A stretch of DNA of 64,000 nucleotides from Luscinia megarhynchos (Eukaryota > Chordata > Aves > Passeriformes > Turdidae). The stretch lies in NCBI GenBank assembly GCA_034336665.1, contig CM067584.1, forward strand, positions 4,196,699 through 4,260,698, read 5' to 3'. Within the stretch, counting starts at the first letter, position 1. Every line of letters begins with the position of its first letter. The notes beneath the pieces are model-generated. The model was not told the origin of the DNA. It was given only the letters and a program-made list of their open reading frames with translations, and did no database searches. The position numbers and the translations under genes are program-made. This document shows positions 49,735 to 60,910 of this stretch, in pieces.

Positions 49735-49800
49735 TAGACTTCTACTACTAATTCCTTGTCTGCTGGGAGCTCAGAACTGGGTCTGGAACGCATGAGGCAC
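49734..49800 (-). CDS. Exon 5 of the membrane protein gene: cytoplasmic tail
   Basis: A polypyrimidine acceptor CTCTCTCTCCACAG precedes 21 codons (CLMRSRPSSELPADKELVVEV) and TAA. The phase matches exon 4, and the stop runs straight into an AATAAA signal. That coincidence is the main support for this as the last exon. Confidence 0.65.
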
Positions 49801-52800
49801 CTGTGGAGAGAGAGGAAGCTGCTGGAGCCCTGCCATGGCTGGGTGTGAGCATGTGGGGCTGTGCTGGACATCCCATAAGGTTTTGGGAACACCCAGGAGC
49901 TGTGGGCACAGAGAGCTCTGGGCAGAGCATGGGGCACCAGCTCCCAGCACAAATCTCTGCTAAGTGTGGCCAGTGACCAGCTGGGCATCCAGAGCTCCAT
50001 TGAAAGGCCACATGGCAGCACCAGCTACCCTGTACTAAAATCTGGTAGCTCTGGAAAAATGTCTCATGGCAGGTTTAACTCCCCAGCATCAAAATTGGCA
50101 ATCCCAGAAATGTCTCATGGCAGATTTAACCCCCACCCAGCATCAAAATTTGGCAATCCCTGAAATGTCTCATAGTTTCAGCCCCCCAGCACCAAGATTT
50201 GGCAATCCTAGAAATGTCTCATGGCATTTTCAGCACCCAGCACCAAAATCTGGCAATCCTGTAAATGTCTCTTGGCAGGTTCAGCCACCCAGCACCAAAA
50301 TTTGGCAATCTCAGAAACGACTCATGGCAGGTTGAGCACCCATCATCAAAATTTGGCAGCTCCAGAAATGTCTCATGGCAGATTTAACCCCCCAGCATCA
50401 AAATTTGGCAGCTCCAGAAATGTCTCATGGCAGGTTCAGTCACCCAACACCAACATTTGGCAATCCCAGAAATGTCTCACGGCATTTTCACCCACCCAAC
50501 ACCAAAATTTGGCAGCTCCAGAAATGTCTCATAGCAGATTTAACCACCCAGCTTGAAATTTAGCAATCCCTAAAATGCCTCATGGCATTTTCAGCACCCA
50601 GCACCAAATTTGGCAATCCCAGAAATGTCTCATAGCAGGTTTAACCCCCCATTATCCAAAATTTGACAATCGCAGAAATGTCTCTTGGCAGGTTTAACCC
50701 CCCCAGCACCAAAATTTGGCAGTTCCAGAAACGTCTCACAGCATTTTCAGCCACCCAGCACCAAAATTTGGCAATCCCAGAAATGCCTCATGGCATTTTC
50801 AGCCACCCAGCACCAAAATTTGGCAATCCCAGAAATGCCTCATGGCATTTTCAGCACCCAGCACCAAAATTTGGCAATCCTGAAAATGTCTCATGGCAGA
50901 TTCACCCACCCAGCACCAAAATTTGGCAATCCCAGAAACGTCTCATGGCAGGTTTAACCCCCCAGCACCAAAATTTGGCAAACCCAGAAATGCCTCATGG
51001 CAGGTTCAGCCACCCAGCATCAAAATTTGGCAATTCCAGAAGCATCTCATGGCATTTTCACCAACTCAGCACCAAAACTTGGCAATCCCAGAAGTGTCTC
51101 ATGGCATTTTCAGCCACCTAGCACCAAAATTTGACAACTCCAGAGACATCTCATGGCAGATTCAGCCACCCAGCACCAAAATTTGGCAAACCTAGAAATG
51201 TTTCATGGCATTTTCAGCACCCAGCACCAAAATTTGGCAATTCCAGAAATGTCTCATGGCAGGTTTAACCCCACAGTATCAAAATTTGGCAATCCCAGAA
51301 ATGCCTCATGGCAGGTTCAGCCACCCAGCACCAAAATTTGGCAGCTCCAGAAATGCTTCATGGCATTTTCAGCACCCAGCACCAAAATTTGGCAATCCCA
51401 GAAATGCCTCATGGCAGGTTCAGCCACCCAGCATCAAAATTTGGCAATTCCAGAAGTGCCTCATGGCATTTTCACCAACTCCAGCACCAAAATTTGGCAA
51501 TCCCAGAAGTGTCTCATGGCATTTTCAGCCACCCAGCACCAAAATTTGACAACTTCAGAGACATCTCATGGCAGATTCAGCCACCCAGCACCAAAATTTG
51601 GCAATTCCAGAAATGTCTCATAGCAGGTTTAACCCCGCAGCACCAAAATTTGGCAATCCTGGAAATGCCTCATGGCAGGTTCAGCCACCCAGCACCAAAA
51701 TTTGGCAATCACATAAATGTCTCATAATTTCAGCACCCAGCACCAAAATTTGGCAATCTCAGAAACGTCTCATAGCAGATTTAACCCCCAGCACCAAAAT
51801 TTGGCCACCCTCTTCCCACCCCACACTTCTTTATGCACTCTCACTCACTTTTTCATGCACTTTGCCCAAGCAGGGGCTATTTTGAAGAGCAGCAGAGTGA
51901 CCAGGGTGCAGATCATAGAGAACACGAAGAAGGCTCTCACAAAGACACACCAGGTGAGTTTAGCATCAGCTGTGCCTGTGTCTGCCATGCCCTCCACAGG
52001 GCCTGGCTCTGTCCTGGTGTCCTCAGCCCTGCTGAATCTCTCATCCACACCTGGAGGAAATGCCCAAAGCTCTGAGATCCCAGGAATGGGGTGGGAGGGG
52101 GTGTGTGGGCACACACAGGGGGTTTGAATTTGTGTCCCTGGCACAGGAATGGCCACAGCTCCACCTGAGGGGTGCTCAGAGGACTCACCTGTTGGCTCAA
52201 GGGCTTCACTGATTTCCTCAGGGACTGGCAGTGCCTCAGGGACCTCCCTGTCCACAGGCTCGGACTCCAGTGCTTCAGAGAGAGAGTGTGAACCCCAGCT
52301 GAATTCCAAACCTGCCTTCCTCGTGGCAGCCTGAGAGCACAGCTCCCCAGCTCCTGTGCTCAAGGGCCACTTGTACCTGAAAGTCTTTCCTTCAGCAAAG
52401 TCAGGCGTTCAGGCTGTTCCATGAATGGCCAGGAAATGTTTCCCAATGCAGTTTTGTTCTTCTGACCTTAAGGGAAAGAAGGAAAAACTTCCACAGAGAA
52501 ATCCCTGGAAGCAGCTCTTGGGCTGAGGTCAGGGCTGAGCAGGGACCCTCGTGCTGGGGAGCTGGGGAAGCTCAGGGACACCAGACCCCCACGAGGAGCT
52601 GCCACCACGCTCTGGGACATTCCCTGTGCCAGCAGCACAGGGAGGGGGTCACACAGTGACCTGGCACACCCAGGCAAGGATGGACTCTTACCTGCAGGAG
52701 ATGCCTCACTCACATTTGGGTCTTGAGCTAGCAGTTCCCAAAACAAATCAAAAGCCATGTAGGATCCAGGAGAGTCAGATCCAGCCTCTGGATCTCCACT

Positions 52801-53340
52801 GCCTTCATCCATGGCTGTGAACAGGACAGAGGAGCTCAAGTGAAATATTTCCATGTGCTTTGCCTGGCAGGAACTGTGGCTGGAACATGGAATGGCTCTG
52901 TGGATGTGCTTGTCTCTTCCCTCTGGAGCAATCATGTGCCAGGTGTCTGACCCAAAACAAAGCGTGCAGGAGCTGCCAGGAGCTGAACCCAGCCCCACCA
53001 ATCCTGCTGGCATCGCCCTTGGAAGCAGCTCAGGGCTCTGGGAATGCTCTGCACAGCTCTGGGGCCATCCCTGAGCCCCACCCATTGCCTCTCTGCCCTG
53101 CTGCACAGCTGAGCATCAGCCAAAAAAACCATCAAATTTCTTACCAGCAGGGTAGTGAAAGCTAAATGCTCCTTGAAGGGAGCTGTGAGCTGCCCCTCTG
53201 CCCCTCCCTGCCCACCTACCCTCGTCTGATGGTCCTGACTCATCAAGGGGACACTTGTCCCCGGGGGCCAGCAGGGCTACCAGGCCTACCAGGATGGCCA
53301 GGGGCAGCAGGATTTTCAGGGCTGTTCGTGTCCATGCCAT
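49734..53340 (-). CDS. Uncharacterised small single-pass membrane protein, five exons, 198 residues
   Basis: I do not recognise this protein. Exons on the minus strand: 53220-53340, 52692-52814, 52189-52272, 51849-52050, 49734-49800. All borders are AG/GT and each phase agrees, giving 597 bases including the stop. The ATG at 53340 is the first in frame (ATCATGG context). Residues 8-25 are strongly hydrophobic, a likely signal peptide. 26-143 is acidic and rich in Pro, Ser, Glu and Asp, with one sequon (NVS at 74-76) and FDLFWELL at 62-69. 144-166 is a membrane span, followed by a Lys/Arg/Cys-rich stretch and a short tail ending VVEV. Predicted: type I surface protein with an acidic outer stem and a 30-residue cytoplasmic tail. 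The poly(A) signal overlaps the stop. It lies tail-to-tail with the CCDC81-like gene. No homologue comes to mind; it may be lineage-specific. Confidence 0.72.
50030..51810. repeat. 52-53-bp minisatellite, about 34 units, in intron 4 of the membrane protein gene
   Basis: Units share GCACCAAAATTTGGCAATCC and CAGAAATGTCTCATGGCA, then either GGTTTAACCCCCCA or a TTTTCAGCACCCA ending. The unit ending AGGTTCAGCCACC is a hybrid of the two. A block of several units recurs with a period of 414 bp (51017 and 51431), a higher-order repeat. The array fills about 87% of intron 49801-51848. Plus-strand open frames across it are artefacts. Confidence 0.95.
51849..52050 (-). CDS. Exon 4 of the membrane protein gene: transmembrane span
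   Basis: Begins at a CATTTCCTCCAG acceptor. Encodes the membrane-proximal stem, the span CVFVRAFFVFSMICTLVTLL and the stop-transfer KIAPAWAKCMK. It ends at AAAAA|GTGAGTG. If this donor is skipped, the next in-frame codon is TGA at 51845-51847, giving a shorter 177-residue form. Confidence 0.75.
52189..52272 (-). CDS. Exon 3 of the membrane protein gene
   Basis: 84 bases between a CTCTCTCTGAAG acceptor and an ACAG|GTGAGTCC donor. Encodes a Glu/Pro-rich segment with imperfect short repeats (VPEALPVPEE, SEALEP). Confidence 0.65.
52692..52814 (-). CDS. Exon 2 of the membrane protein gene
   Basis: 123 bases between a TTCACAG acceptor and a perfect CTGCAG|GTAAGAG donor. Encodes an acidic Gly/Ser-rich piece, the aromatic FDLFWELL motif and the only sequon. 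Confidence 0.75.
53220..53340 (-). CDS. Exon 1 of the membrane protein gene: signal peptide
   Basis: 40 codons plus one base: a short charged start, a hydrophobic stretch (ALKILLPLAILVGLVALLA) and the mature start APGDKC. The donor is GACGAGG|GTAGGT. Confidence 0.75.
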
Positions 53341-53707
53341 GATGAGGCTGCAGGTGCCTGCAGTGCCCACCACAGCCTGGCTCTCTGACCCCTGGGGGGC
53401 TGTGGGACTCCTCAGGGGGCTGTGGGACCCCTCAGGGAGCTTTGGGGCTGTGTGACCTCATGGGAGGCTTCTACCACCAACATTCCACTGTCTCCAGGGC
53501 AGCCCCAAATGTGCTGGGACAGTGCAGGCACAGCCCCAGCCCAGCTCTCTGCTCTAGGAAATTCTGCACAGCTCACCTGGCACTTCACCTGGCTCCAGAG
53601 CAAACCCCACAGCACAAGGAGAGTCTCCAAACTCGTAATTTTTAGCTGTTTGGTGGAAAAAATGGGGATCAGACTGATTTTTTTGGGACAGTGTTTCTGT
53701 CAAGGGT
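53341..53707 (-). promoter_or_regulatory. Likely promoter and 5'UTR region of the membrane protein gene
   Basis: Moderately GC-rich sequence just upstream of the ATG at 53340, with two to three copies of a CTCAGGGGGCTGTGGGAC-like word at 53411-53450. No TATA box or acceptor was clear; an upstream noncoding exon is possible. Confidence 0.3.
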
Positions 53708-53805
53708 TAGAATGGCAGGATCCCAGAATGGTTGGGGTTGGAAGGGACCATAAAAACCAGCTGGTTCCAACCCCCTGCCATGGGCAGGGACAGCTCCCAC
53801 TAGGG
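53708..53805 (-). mobile_element. CR1 LINE 3' fragment
   Basis: CAGAATGGTTGGGGTTGGAA followed by CCAACCCCCTGCCATGGGCA is a clear reversed CR1 3' end. Confidence 0.9.
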
Positions 53806-56744
53806 AAGGAGATGGGAGATCCTCAACACAGCTGATCCTCGGGATACAGGAAAGCAGCAAAGTTAAAAAAAAAAAAAAAGGAGAGGAGCAATTGCCCAAT
53901 TTGCAGTGGGGAAAAAAAGGGGAGAGATGGACCTGCTTGGGAGCAGGGACCTGGGAACTCCTCAGCCCCCAGAAGAGACCAAGAATTGGCTGCACATGCC
54001 TGGGAGGAGTCCTTGGCAAGTGCCAGGCATGAATTTCCCCCAACACACGTGATTCCCTCAGAATAGTCAGGGGATGCTCCCAGGGAATTCCCTGCTCGCC
54101 AGGAAACACCAAAATCGCTCCTGGAGGTGCCCATAGGATCCACAGGGAGAAATAAGGCACAAACCTGACTCTGACATGAATAAAGCTCTTCAGGAAACTG
54201 CCTGAGAATCCAACGTTTCCACCCAAGAGCTCAGCTGCTCCCAGGGAAGGACAAATAAGATGAGACATGGAAATGATGCAAAACCTGCAACAGGTGAAGG
54301 GCTTGTCTGACATCCTGCAAAATAAAATGTCTTAGATGAAGGTTTTCCCTGCTGCTCTTGATATTGGGTTCAACAACTGTTTAAAATTGCATTTTCATTA
54401 CCCTGAGGAAGTTTGTTTACCTGATATCCTTTTCCCTGACATACTCTGGCACTCACACACTTCTCTCCTGCTAGCAGCTCTCACCATTTATAAGCCTTGC
54501 TGTGGAAATGCTCATTCTCCCTGTTCAAAAGGATCTGGGAAAACTTCACTGTCAGGTTTAACATATTAGCTCACTGTAACAGAGGCCAGAGACGTTGATT
54601 TTGAATTAAATGCTATTAAATATTAATGTTTACACAGCAATGTCAGCCTGCAGCTATACACAGCACCGAAATATTCCTTAACTGCTGTCTGCTCCTCCTA
54701 AGCAGGATTCCAGGCTGAGTTAATGCCTTTTCTTTGGGCTCCCTCTAACACTGATGCTTTTGGTGGTTGAAATACCACTGGTGTGCTTAGAGCCTGTCAA
54801 ACAAGTTCCCTCAAGCAGCACTGCAGATGTTTTGAGTGATTTTGTGCTGAAACAAAGCCAGAGCCCTCTGATGGGCACCAGCCCTGCCTCAGCTGGGCAG
54901 TGAGAATGCAGAAGAGATGCTGCCAGCCCTGGCACAGCTCAGCTGCCAAAATATGCCTGGCTTTTATAAAAAAAATATCTGTGTAGGTACCTAATCCTGT
55001 CTGGATGCTGCTGTGGGGGTGGTTTTGGCAAACAAAACAATGTGGGAATTGCTGGTTTCATATTAATCCTCAAATGTGTGTGTGCAGTGCTGAGCTCAAG
55101 TCCTGTTTTGGAGGGAAGCAGATCTGGGCACGAGGCTTGATCACACCCTGAAACATGTGGCAAATGTAAGATGGGAAGGAGCAAAAACCTGCAGCTTCAG
55201 CTTGTGCAGTAGCCATGGCTCTCCTGCAGGGCAGTTCCTAAAGGGAAACCAAGGCTGATTTTCTCTTAGTTAGAAATGTCAGCTGGTTCTCTGAACTTTC
55301 TCCATGGTGGAGAGGAGGATTCATCTGTTGGTGAGAGCCAAAGGTTTTGCTGTGAGTAGGAAGGTAGGGGTGTAATAATTAGAAAATACTCATCAGGCAA
55401 TTTAGGTTTGGTCCAATTTGACTTTCCAGCAGTGCTCAATCCCCCTCTCTGAACTTTTCCCTCTGAGCTCAGGGCTGTGCTGATGACAGTGTGGGCAGCA
55501 CTCTACCAAAGATCTGCCCTTCCTTCCCACATTTATCTGAAGAAAGAAAAAAATTAGAACAAGGTTTAATAACTTTGATAAAATTTGGAGTTGGTTTGCA
55601 TGCTCTTGCTCTCTGGGCTGTTGCTGTCCCTTCTCGAGTTAAATAATCCAGTGCACAATATTGCATCACTACCATGTTCCTGAATGTTTGTTGAGGTGTC
55701 TGCTCTTCAGGGATGCTCCTTGCACTGGGTAAATATTTAAGAACCATGATAAAAATCCATTTTGTTTAATTAGTGCTTAAATTATGCTGGGATTCACCCA
55801 GAGCATGGCACATTTGTTTCCACAGTGAGCAGCTGAGTGTCAGTGTGGATATAGGAAATCTGAGATAGAACAGAATAACTCACAGCCCAGAAATCTGCAA
55901 GACTTCAAATAAAGTTTATTTATAGGTAAGGACTACCCCGACTCTCCCAAGTGAAATGCCCAAATTCATGTGTTGGGAATGCAAACCACAGAAGGCTTCT
56001 TCCCAAATTACCTGCTTTGCTGCAGTGGGTGTTTGCTCTGGGAGATTTGACAAACGTGTGCAGCCCCAGGGGTTGATAATGGATGAGCAAATCTCGTGTT
56101 CAGGGCAGGAAAATAAAAACCAAGACTCATGTTGTAACATCAACAGGCAGAGCATTTCTGCTCTTGTGCTTGTCATTGCTCTGTAATGTTTTAGCAAATG
56201 TCAGGAAATAAATGTAGATTTTGATGCCAGTTTAATACAATTTCAGGGTGGTGTATCCACCCCCTTCATCTCTGTTTGCATCCAGGGCAAAGTGATGGGA
56301 AGGAGAACAGAAGCTCTGACTTGTAAAATGTATTGGTTTTCAAATTTCCCATTTCTAAATAATGTTTCTACCAAAAGACACTTATCCTGGCAGGAAGAAA
56401 AGGTTTTCCTACACCATAATTAGCACTAGAGTGCTGAAAAATGCAGTATTTCCAAGCAATTTGTATTTAAGGCTGTAAGAACATTTTATATGTCATGAAT
56501 TTTGGAGGAGGCAGAAGGCAGAACAGATTTGTCCAGGGTTGCCAGACCCTGGTGTTTACTAAACCAGAGGATTTTGGGTTTTGCCTGATACTTTTCACTT
56601 CTCACAGGCTGCAAAACCCTTTTGTCCTGGACATTGCTTTCACCAAATTCCCCTGCAGAAATCCAGGAGTTGCAGGATTCCCTACAAAGCAAGGGAGCCA
56701 TGCTCTGGTTTGGACTTTGAAAACCAGTTTGGGCTGGTGAAAGA
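53806..56744. other. Gene-free stretch
   Basis: No supported gene. A poly-A run lies at about 53863-53878. Confidence 0.5.
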
Positions 56745-56885
56745 ATCCCTGATTTGGATTGGAAGTGACCTTAAAGCCCACCCAGTGCCACCCCTGCCAT
56801 GGGCCAGGACCCCTTCCCCTACCCCAGGCTGCTCCAAACCCTGTCCAGCCTGGCCTTGGGCTCTTCCAGGGATGGGGAAAAGGTT
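56745..56885 (-). mobile_element. CR1 LINE 3' fragment
   Basis: GATTGGAAGTGACCTTAAAG, then CCCTGCCATGGGCCAGGACC and CTTGGGCTCTTCCAGGGATG, in reversed CR1 order. Confidence 0.85.
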
Positions 56886-57154
56886 TATTCTTCAGCTATT
56901 TAAAGAACCAAGCTTTTTATTTGACTTTAGCACTAGATGGGGCTAAAGGACTAAGAAGAAAAAAACACTGACTGAGGCACAGGATGTGAAAAGAGGAGGG
57001 AAAAGCAGTGGGGGCACAAATGCTGTTAGATCCCCTTCACTTGTTCAGCTTTGAGACAGGAGCCAGACCCTGACTGAGCAGTGTGGGGTTGTCAGCACTT
57101 GAGAGGGGTCAGTGAGGTGTTGTGGGGTGGGGTGAGGTGTAAAACACGAGTAGG

Positions 57155-57855
57155 AGTCCTGCTTTGAAGGACAGGTGTCTGCCAATAAAGGCAGAAGCTT
57201 ATCTTTGAAATGGAGAATGTAAACTCCCCTTCTTCCAAATTATTATTATCATTTTGAAATTAAGGGGCTCTCAGGCAAAGATATGGGAATAGGAATAACA
57301 ATTCTTTACAAGGAAAATTGAAATAGAAATACAGTATAACACAGAACAATCCCAAAACAGTGCCAGAGTCAGAATCCAAGCTGACACCCGTCAGTCAGGC
57401 AGGGTGTTGGCAGCAGTCCCATTCAATGGTGGCTGCATCCTCCTGCAGTGGCAGGTGTGGTTCAGCTGGAGCAGTGCTCCTGTAGAAGGTGCAGTTTTCC
57501 TCTGAAGGTGCAGGGATGATGTGGAAGGGTCTGGTTTTCCTCTGGAATCCAGTGGAAAAGGCTGCTCTGGTGTTCCAAAACTCAGTTTTTATCTGGGTAG
57601 GAAATGTTTGGCTCCTCCCCCTGGCTGGAGCATCTCCCAGTGGGATGATGTAATTTTATCAGTCATGCCCTGGGACTCAATGGCCATGAACAGGAGATAT
57701 CTCCTGGAGGGAGGATGGGCTGTGGAAAGATAAAGATGATTGCCCCATCTGGTTTAAAGCTGGTCCATTAGCAGATAATATGTGCCAGGAGATCAGGGTC
57801 ACTGCCCCACCCGGCTGCAGCAGATGGGGACAGAATTCACATTTCTGGCCACATC
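57155..57855 (-). mobile_element. Solo LTR, copy 3 (edges damaged)
   Basis: About 700 bp, same family and orientation as 21316-22031 and 44279-44992. Its left edge is mutated and the right edge lacks the last dozen bases, ending at GGCCACATC. No target duplication can be seen. More decayed than the other two copies, so probably the oldest of the three. Confidence 0.85.
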
Positions 57856-59217
57856 CTGCATTGCAGCCCAAGACAGCAGGATACTCTGGGCAACAGCACT
57901 CAGGAGGTGGATCCCAGTTTCTGACAAATCCTTGAGCAGAGCCTTTCCCTCCATGTTATAAATGGCTTTAAAAAACAGCATCTCCTCAGCTTTCAACCTG
58001 CAGCACCCGGGAATAATAACCCCAAGAGACATCACTGCAGGGAAAAGACCCAATTTTTGTGTTTATAAGCTCATTTTTGCATGACTGGGTTTAGTGGTTT
58101 ACTGGGTGACTTTTTATTTATCATTTCTGCTTTCAAAATACACAAGAAACTCCCTGTTTAGATTGTTACACACTGGAATTTCCCCTCCTGTCCCATCCAA
58201 TTAAAAAAACCTGTTGGTAATCAGATAAAACAAGGAAATAACACTTTATTTTCAAGCACAATATCCCTGGGTTGTTTCAGTTAAGAATTTTAACTCTCCT
58301 TATCCATCCTACTGCGATTTTTATCAAATTTCACTATAATTTTTATCAAATTTTATCAATCCTATTGCAAATCGTTATCAATCCTACTGTAAGATATCCT
58401 TATCAATCCCATGGCAAAGATCTGCTGCTGCACCAGATTTTGCCTATATTAACCTGAGTATTTCTGTGTGCAAAGATTTCAGTAAAACTCAACAAGCTGT
58501 TTTCTCATTTGCTCCACGAGTGTAGAAACATTTAATGAAATTGCTTATGGTTTAGTGATTTGTATGACATAAACAATATTTCCCTTCTGTCAGACCTGAG
58601 CCAATCTTAAATTGCTTGAGGATGTAAACATGAGAAAACAAACCCAAACAATTTAAATTAAATGCCTAATGTACCTGGGGACAGATTATCTGTTCTGCTT
58701 CCATCTTTTCTTTCACAGTGGGGGTTCCTGTTTGTTGTTCAGTGTTTTATTGCACAAATACTTCAGTGCCAAAGAATAGCACAGGGGTGAGGGGATGGGC
58801 ACTTTTTGAAGGGAAGCACCAAAGAAATCCAGAGTCCTTGTAAATCTACAGTTTTATTGTGGAAGAATAAAATATCCTGAGTAAGAAGAGACCCATAAGG
58901 ATCATTTGAGGTGCTGGAACAAGGTCTGAGAGGAAAGACAGAGCTCTGGGACACGGGCAACAACCAGAGCTGTGGGCAGCAAGGAAGGGGGAAGGAGTTT
59001 TTTGTCACTCCATGGGGCAAGGAGTTTTTTAGTGCCCAATTCTCATTTCCCTCAGGATGGTGCTGAGCCAGCTCCAGCTTGGGCCTTCTGGATTCATTTT
59101 TGTCATGTGAATTTACCTTCCTTCCTTTGTTTATCTCGAGTTATAAGTGGAATAGAGATGTTTGTGTGGGCCAGGGACTGCCTTTGTCTTGTGGCTGTGC
59201 AAAGAACTCTGATCTGT
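57856..59217. other. Gene-free stretch
   Basis: Unique-looking sequence with a cryptic repeat of TTATCAATCCTA/TTTATCAAATTT words at 58300-58400. No gene supported. Confidence 0.5.
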
Positions 59218-59355
59218 GACATCCCAGAGGAGCTGTGGTTGCTCCATCCCTGGATGTGTCCAGGGACAGTGGGAGGTGTCCCTGCCCATGGCAGGGGTGG
59301 GGCTGGATGGGCTGTAAGGTCCCTTTCCACCCAACCACTCTGTAATTCTATGATC
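59218..59355 (+). mobile_element. CR1 LINE 3' end, sense orientation
   Basis: Ends ACTCTGTAATTCTATGATCC, the terminal ATTCTATG word typical of CR1 3' ends, preceded by GGCAGGGGTGGGGCTGGATG. Confidence 0.92.
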
Positions 59356-60837
59356 CATCCTTTTATTTGCTGATATCAAGGGCTTGCAACCTTTACAAAT
59401 GGGTAGCAAGGAGAGTCTTGGCAAAAAAAGAGAGGAAAGTCAGGACATAGCTGGAAAAGCTGGCAGTACCTTATGGAATCCTAAACTCTGCTTGCCTGCA
59501 AGTGGAACATGTGGCACCACAAACCAGCCCCTGAGGCTGTGTCAAGCAGAGCTGTCAGATTTCCAGCACCAGTGACATCCCTGAGATCACTGGAGCCACG
59601 ATCAGTTCATGTCTTGGTGTGTCCAGCGCTGAGCAAGGTGGTTAATCACCAATTAGGGTGACACTGCTCTCAAAAACGAGGGCTGGGAAGGAAAAGAGCT
59701 GCTGTTGGAATATCACACTGGCTTTGGCATCAGTCAGGAGCAATCCATTAAAGAGAGCAGCAGAAGGGCTGATGTCACCTACGTCCCTCCCATGCAAGTT
59801 TTAATTTTAGCTCTGCACTGAGCTCCACGCTCACACAGCTTTTCCATGACTAAAATTGGCTCCCAAGGACGATGTGTGGAGCAGGATGTTGAGACCCAAA
59901 TGCATTTCAGAGGAGTCATTCTGGGTAGAGCGTCAGAGTGAAGCTGAACCTCGCAGCAGGGCAGGGAAGTGGAGCCAAATTGCAATCTCATCCGTGGTGT
60001 TCCTCGTGTTTTTCCTGGTTTCTGGGGAAAGCAGATGGGAGGCAGCTCAGTTCAAGCAATGAACTTATGACTGTGAGAGCTTTATTTTTTTTTGCCAAGA
60101 GACAGCTCTAATTGATTTCCTTGCACTGGGAAAAGTTATGTTTGGGGCAGACAGTGTGTTACTTACCCCTGATATAAAGGGAATTTTCAGCTAGGGCCTT
60201 TGGCATAGGTGGAAAGTTATAATTTGAACAAGCAAAGGGTGAGACTTTGTAATCCTTCACCTGGATATTGCTGTACAGAGCCTTGCTTGCTCTTGAGGCA
60301 TTGATATGGAAAAAATGTGCAAGAACGAATGTTCTGTCTTTTTCAGATGTGAAATTTGCCTTCGCCCTTCGGTTCTCTCCTGTCAAGTCACTGCATGAGC
60401 CCACGGGATGTCAAGAGATAATGTGGGCAGTGACATCAGCTTGGAAATGGAATCTGGAAAGTTGAAAATAGTCTAGCAGTCCCTATTAACTTATTCCTAT
60501 TTTTTTTTTCCCCTAAGCCTTATAAAACATTCCACGGTTGAAGCCAAACTCTGTGGTAGGATTGAAATGCCAGCAGTTGATTAACTCTGCCAGCACCACC
60601 CTCAATCCAAGAGTGATTGAATGAAGTATTTTGAGTGTGTCCTTTGATAACCCCCATTAAGGGATTCTTATTTTTTCCTTTAAATTTGAACTTTTGTCTT
60701 AAATTTGTGATTTTTTTTTTGTTTGTTTAAAAATTGAACTCTGCGCTTAGAGATGCTCAAAGCAACAAAATTCTGGGGCAAAGAGTGAACTAAATACTGC
60801 TAGAGATGGACTTCTAATAAATGAAAATATTTTTTAG
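59356..60837. other. Gene-free stretch
   Basis: No supported gene or recognised repeat. Confidence 0.5.
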
Positions 60838-60910
60838 AGAATCATGGAATGGTTTGAGTTGAGAGGAATCCTCAAGACCAAACCCCAAGTTCCAACCCCC
60901 TGCCACTAGA
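60838..60910 (-). mobile_element. Short CR1 LINE 3' end
   Basis: AGAATCATGGAATGGTTTGA is the reversed CR1 terminus, followed by CCAACCCCCTGCCACTAGAC. Confidence 0.85.

Noticed and set aside
50066..51885. Several overlapping plus-strand frames (HQNLAIPEMSHG and similar)
   Set aside because: The 52-53-bp unit is stop-poor and changes frame each unit; no start context, splice sites or domain.
51947..51960. Donor-like CACCAG|GTGAGT on the plus strand at 51949-51956
   Set aside because: It falls inside exon 4 of the minus-strand membrane protein, whose span is clear; no plus-strand exon fits before it.
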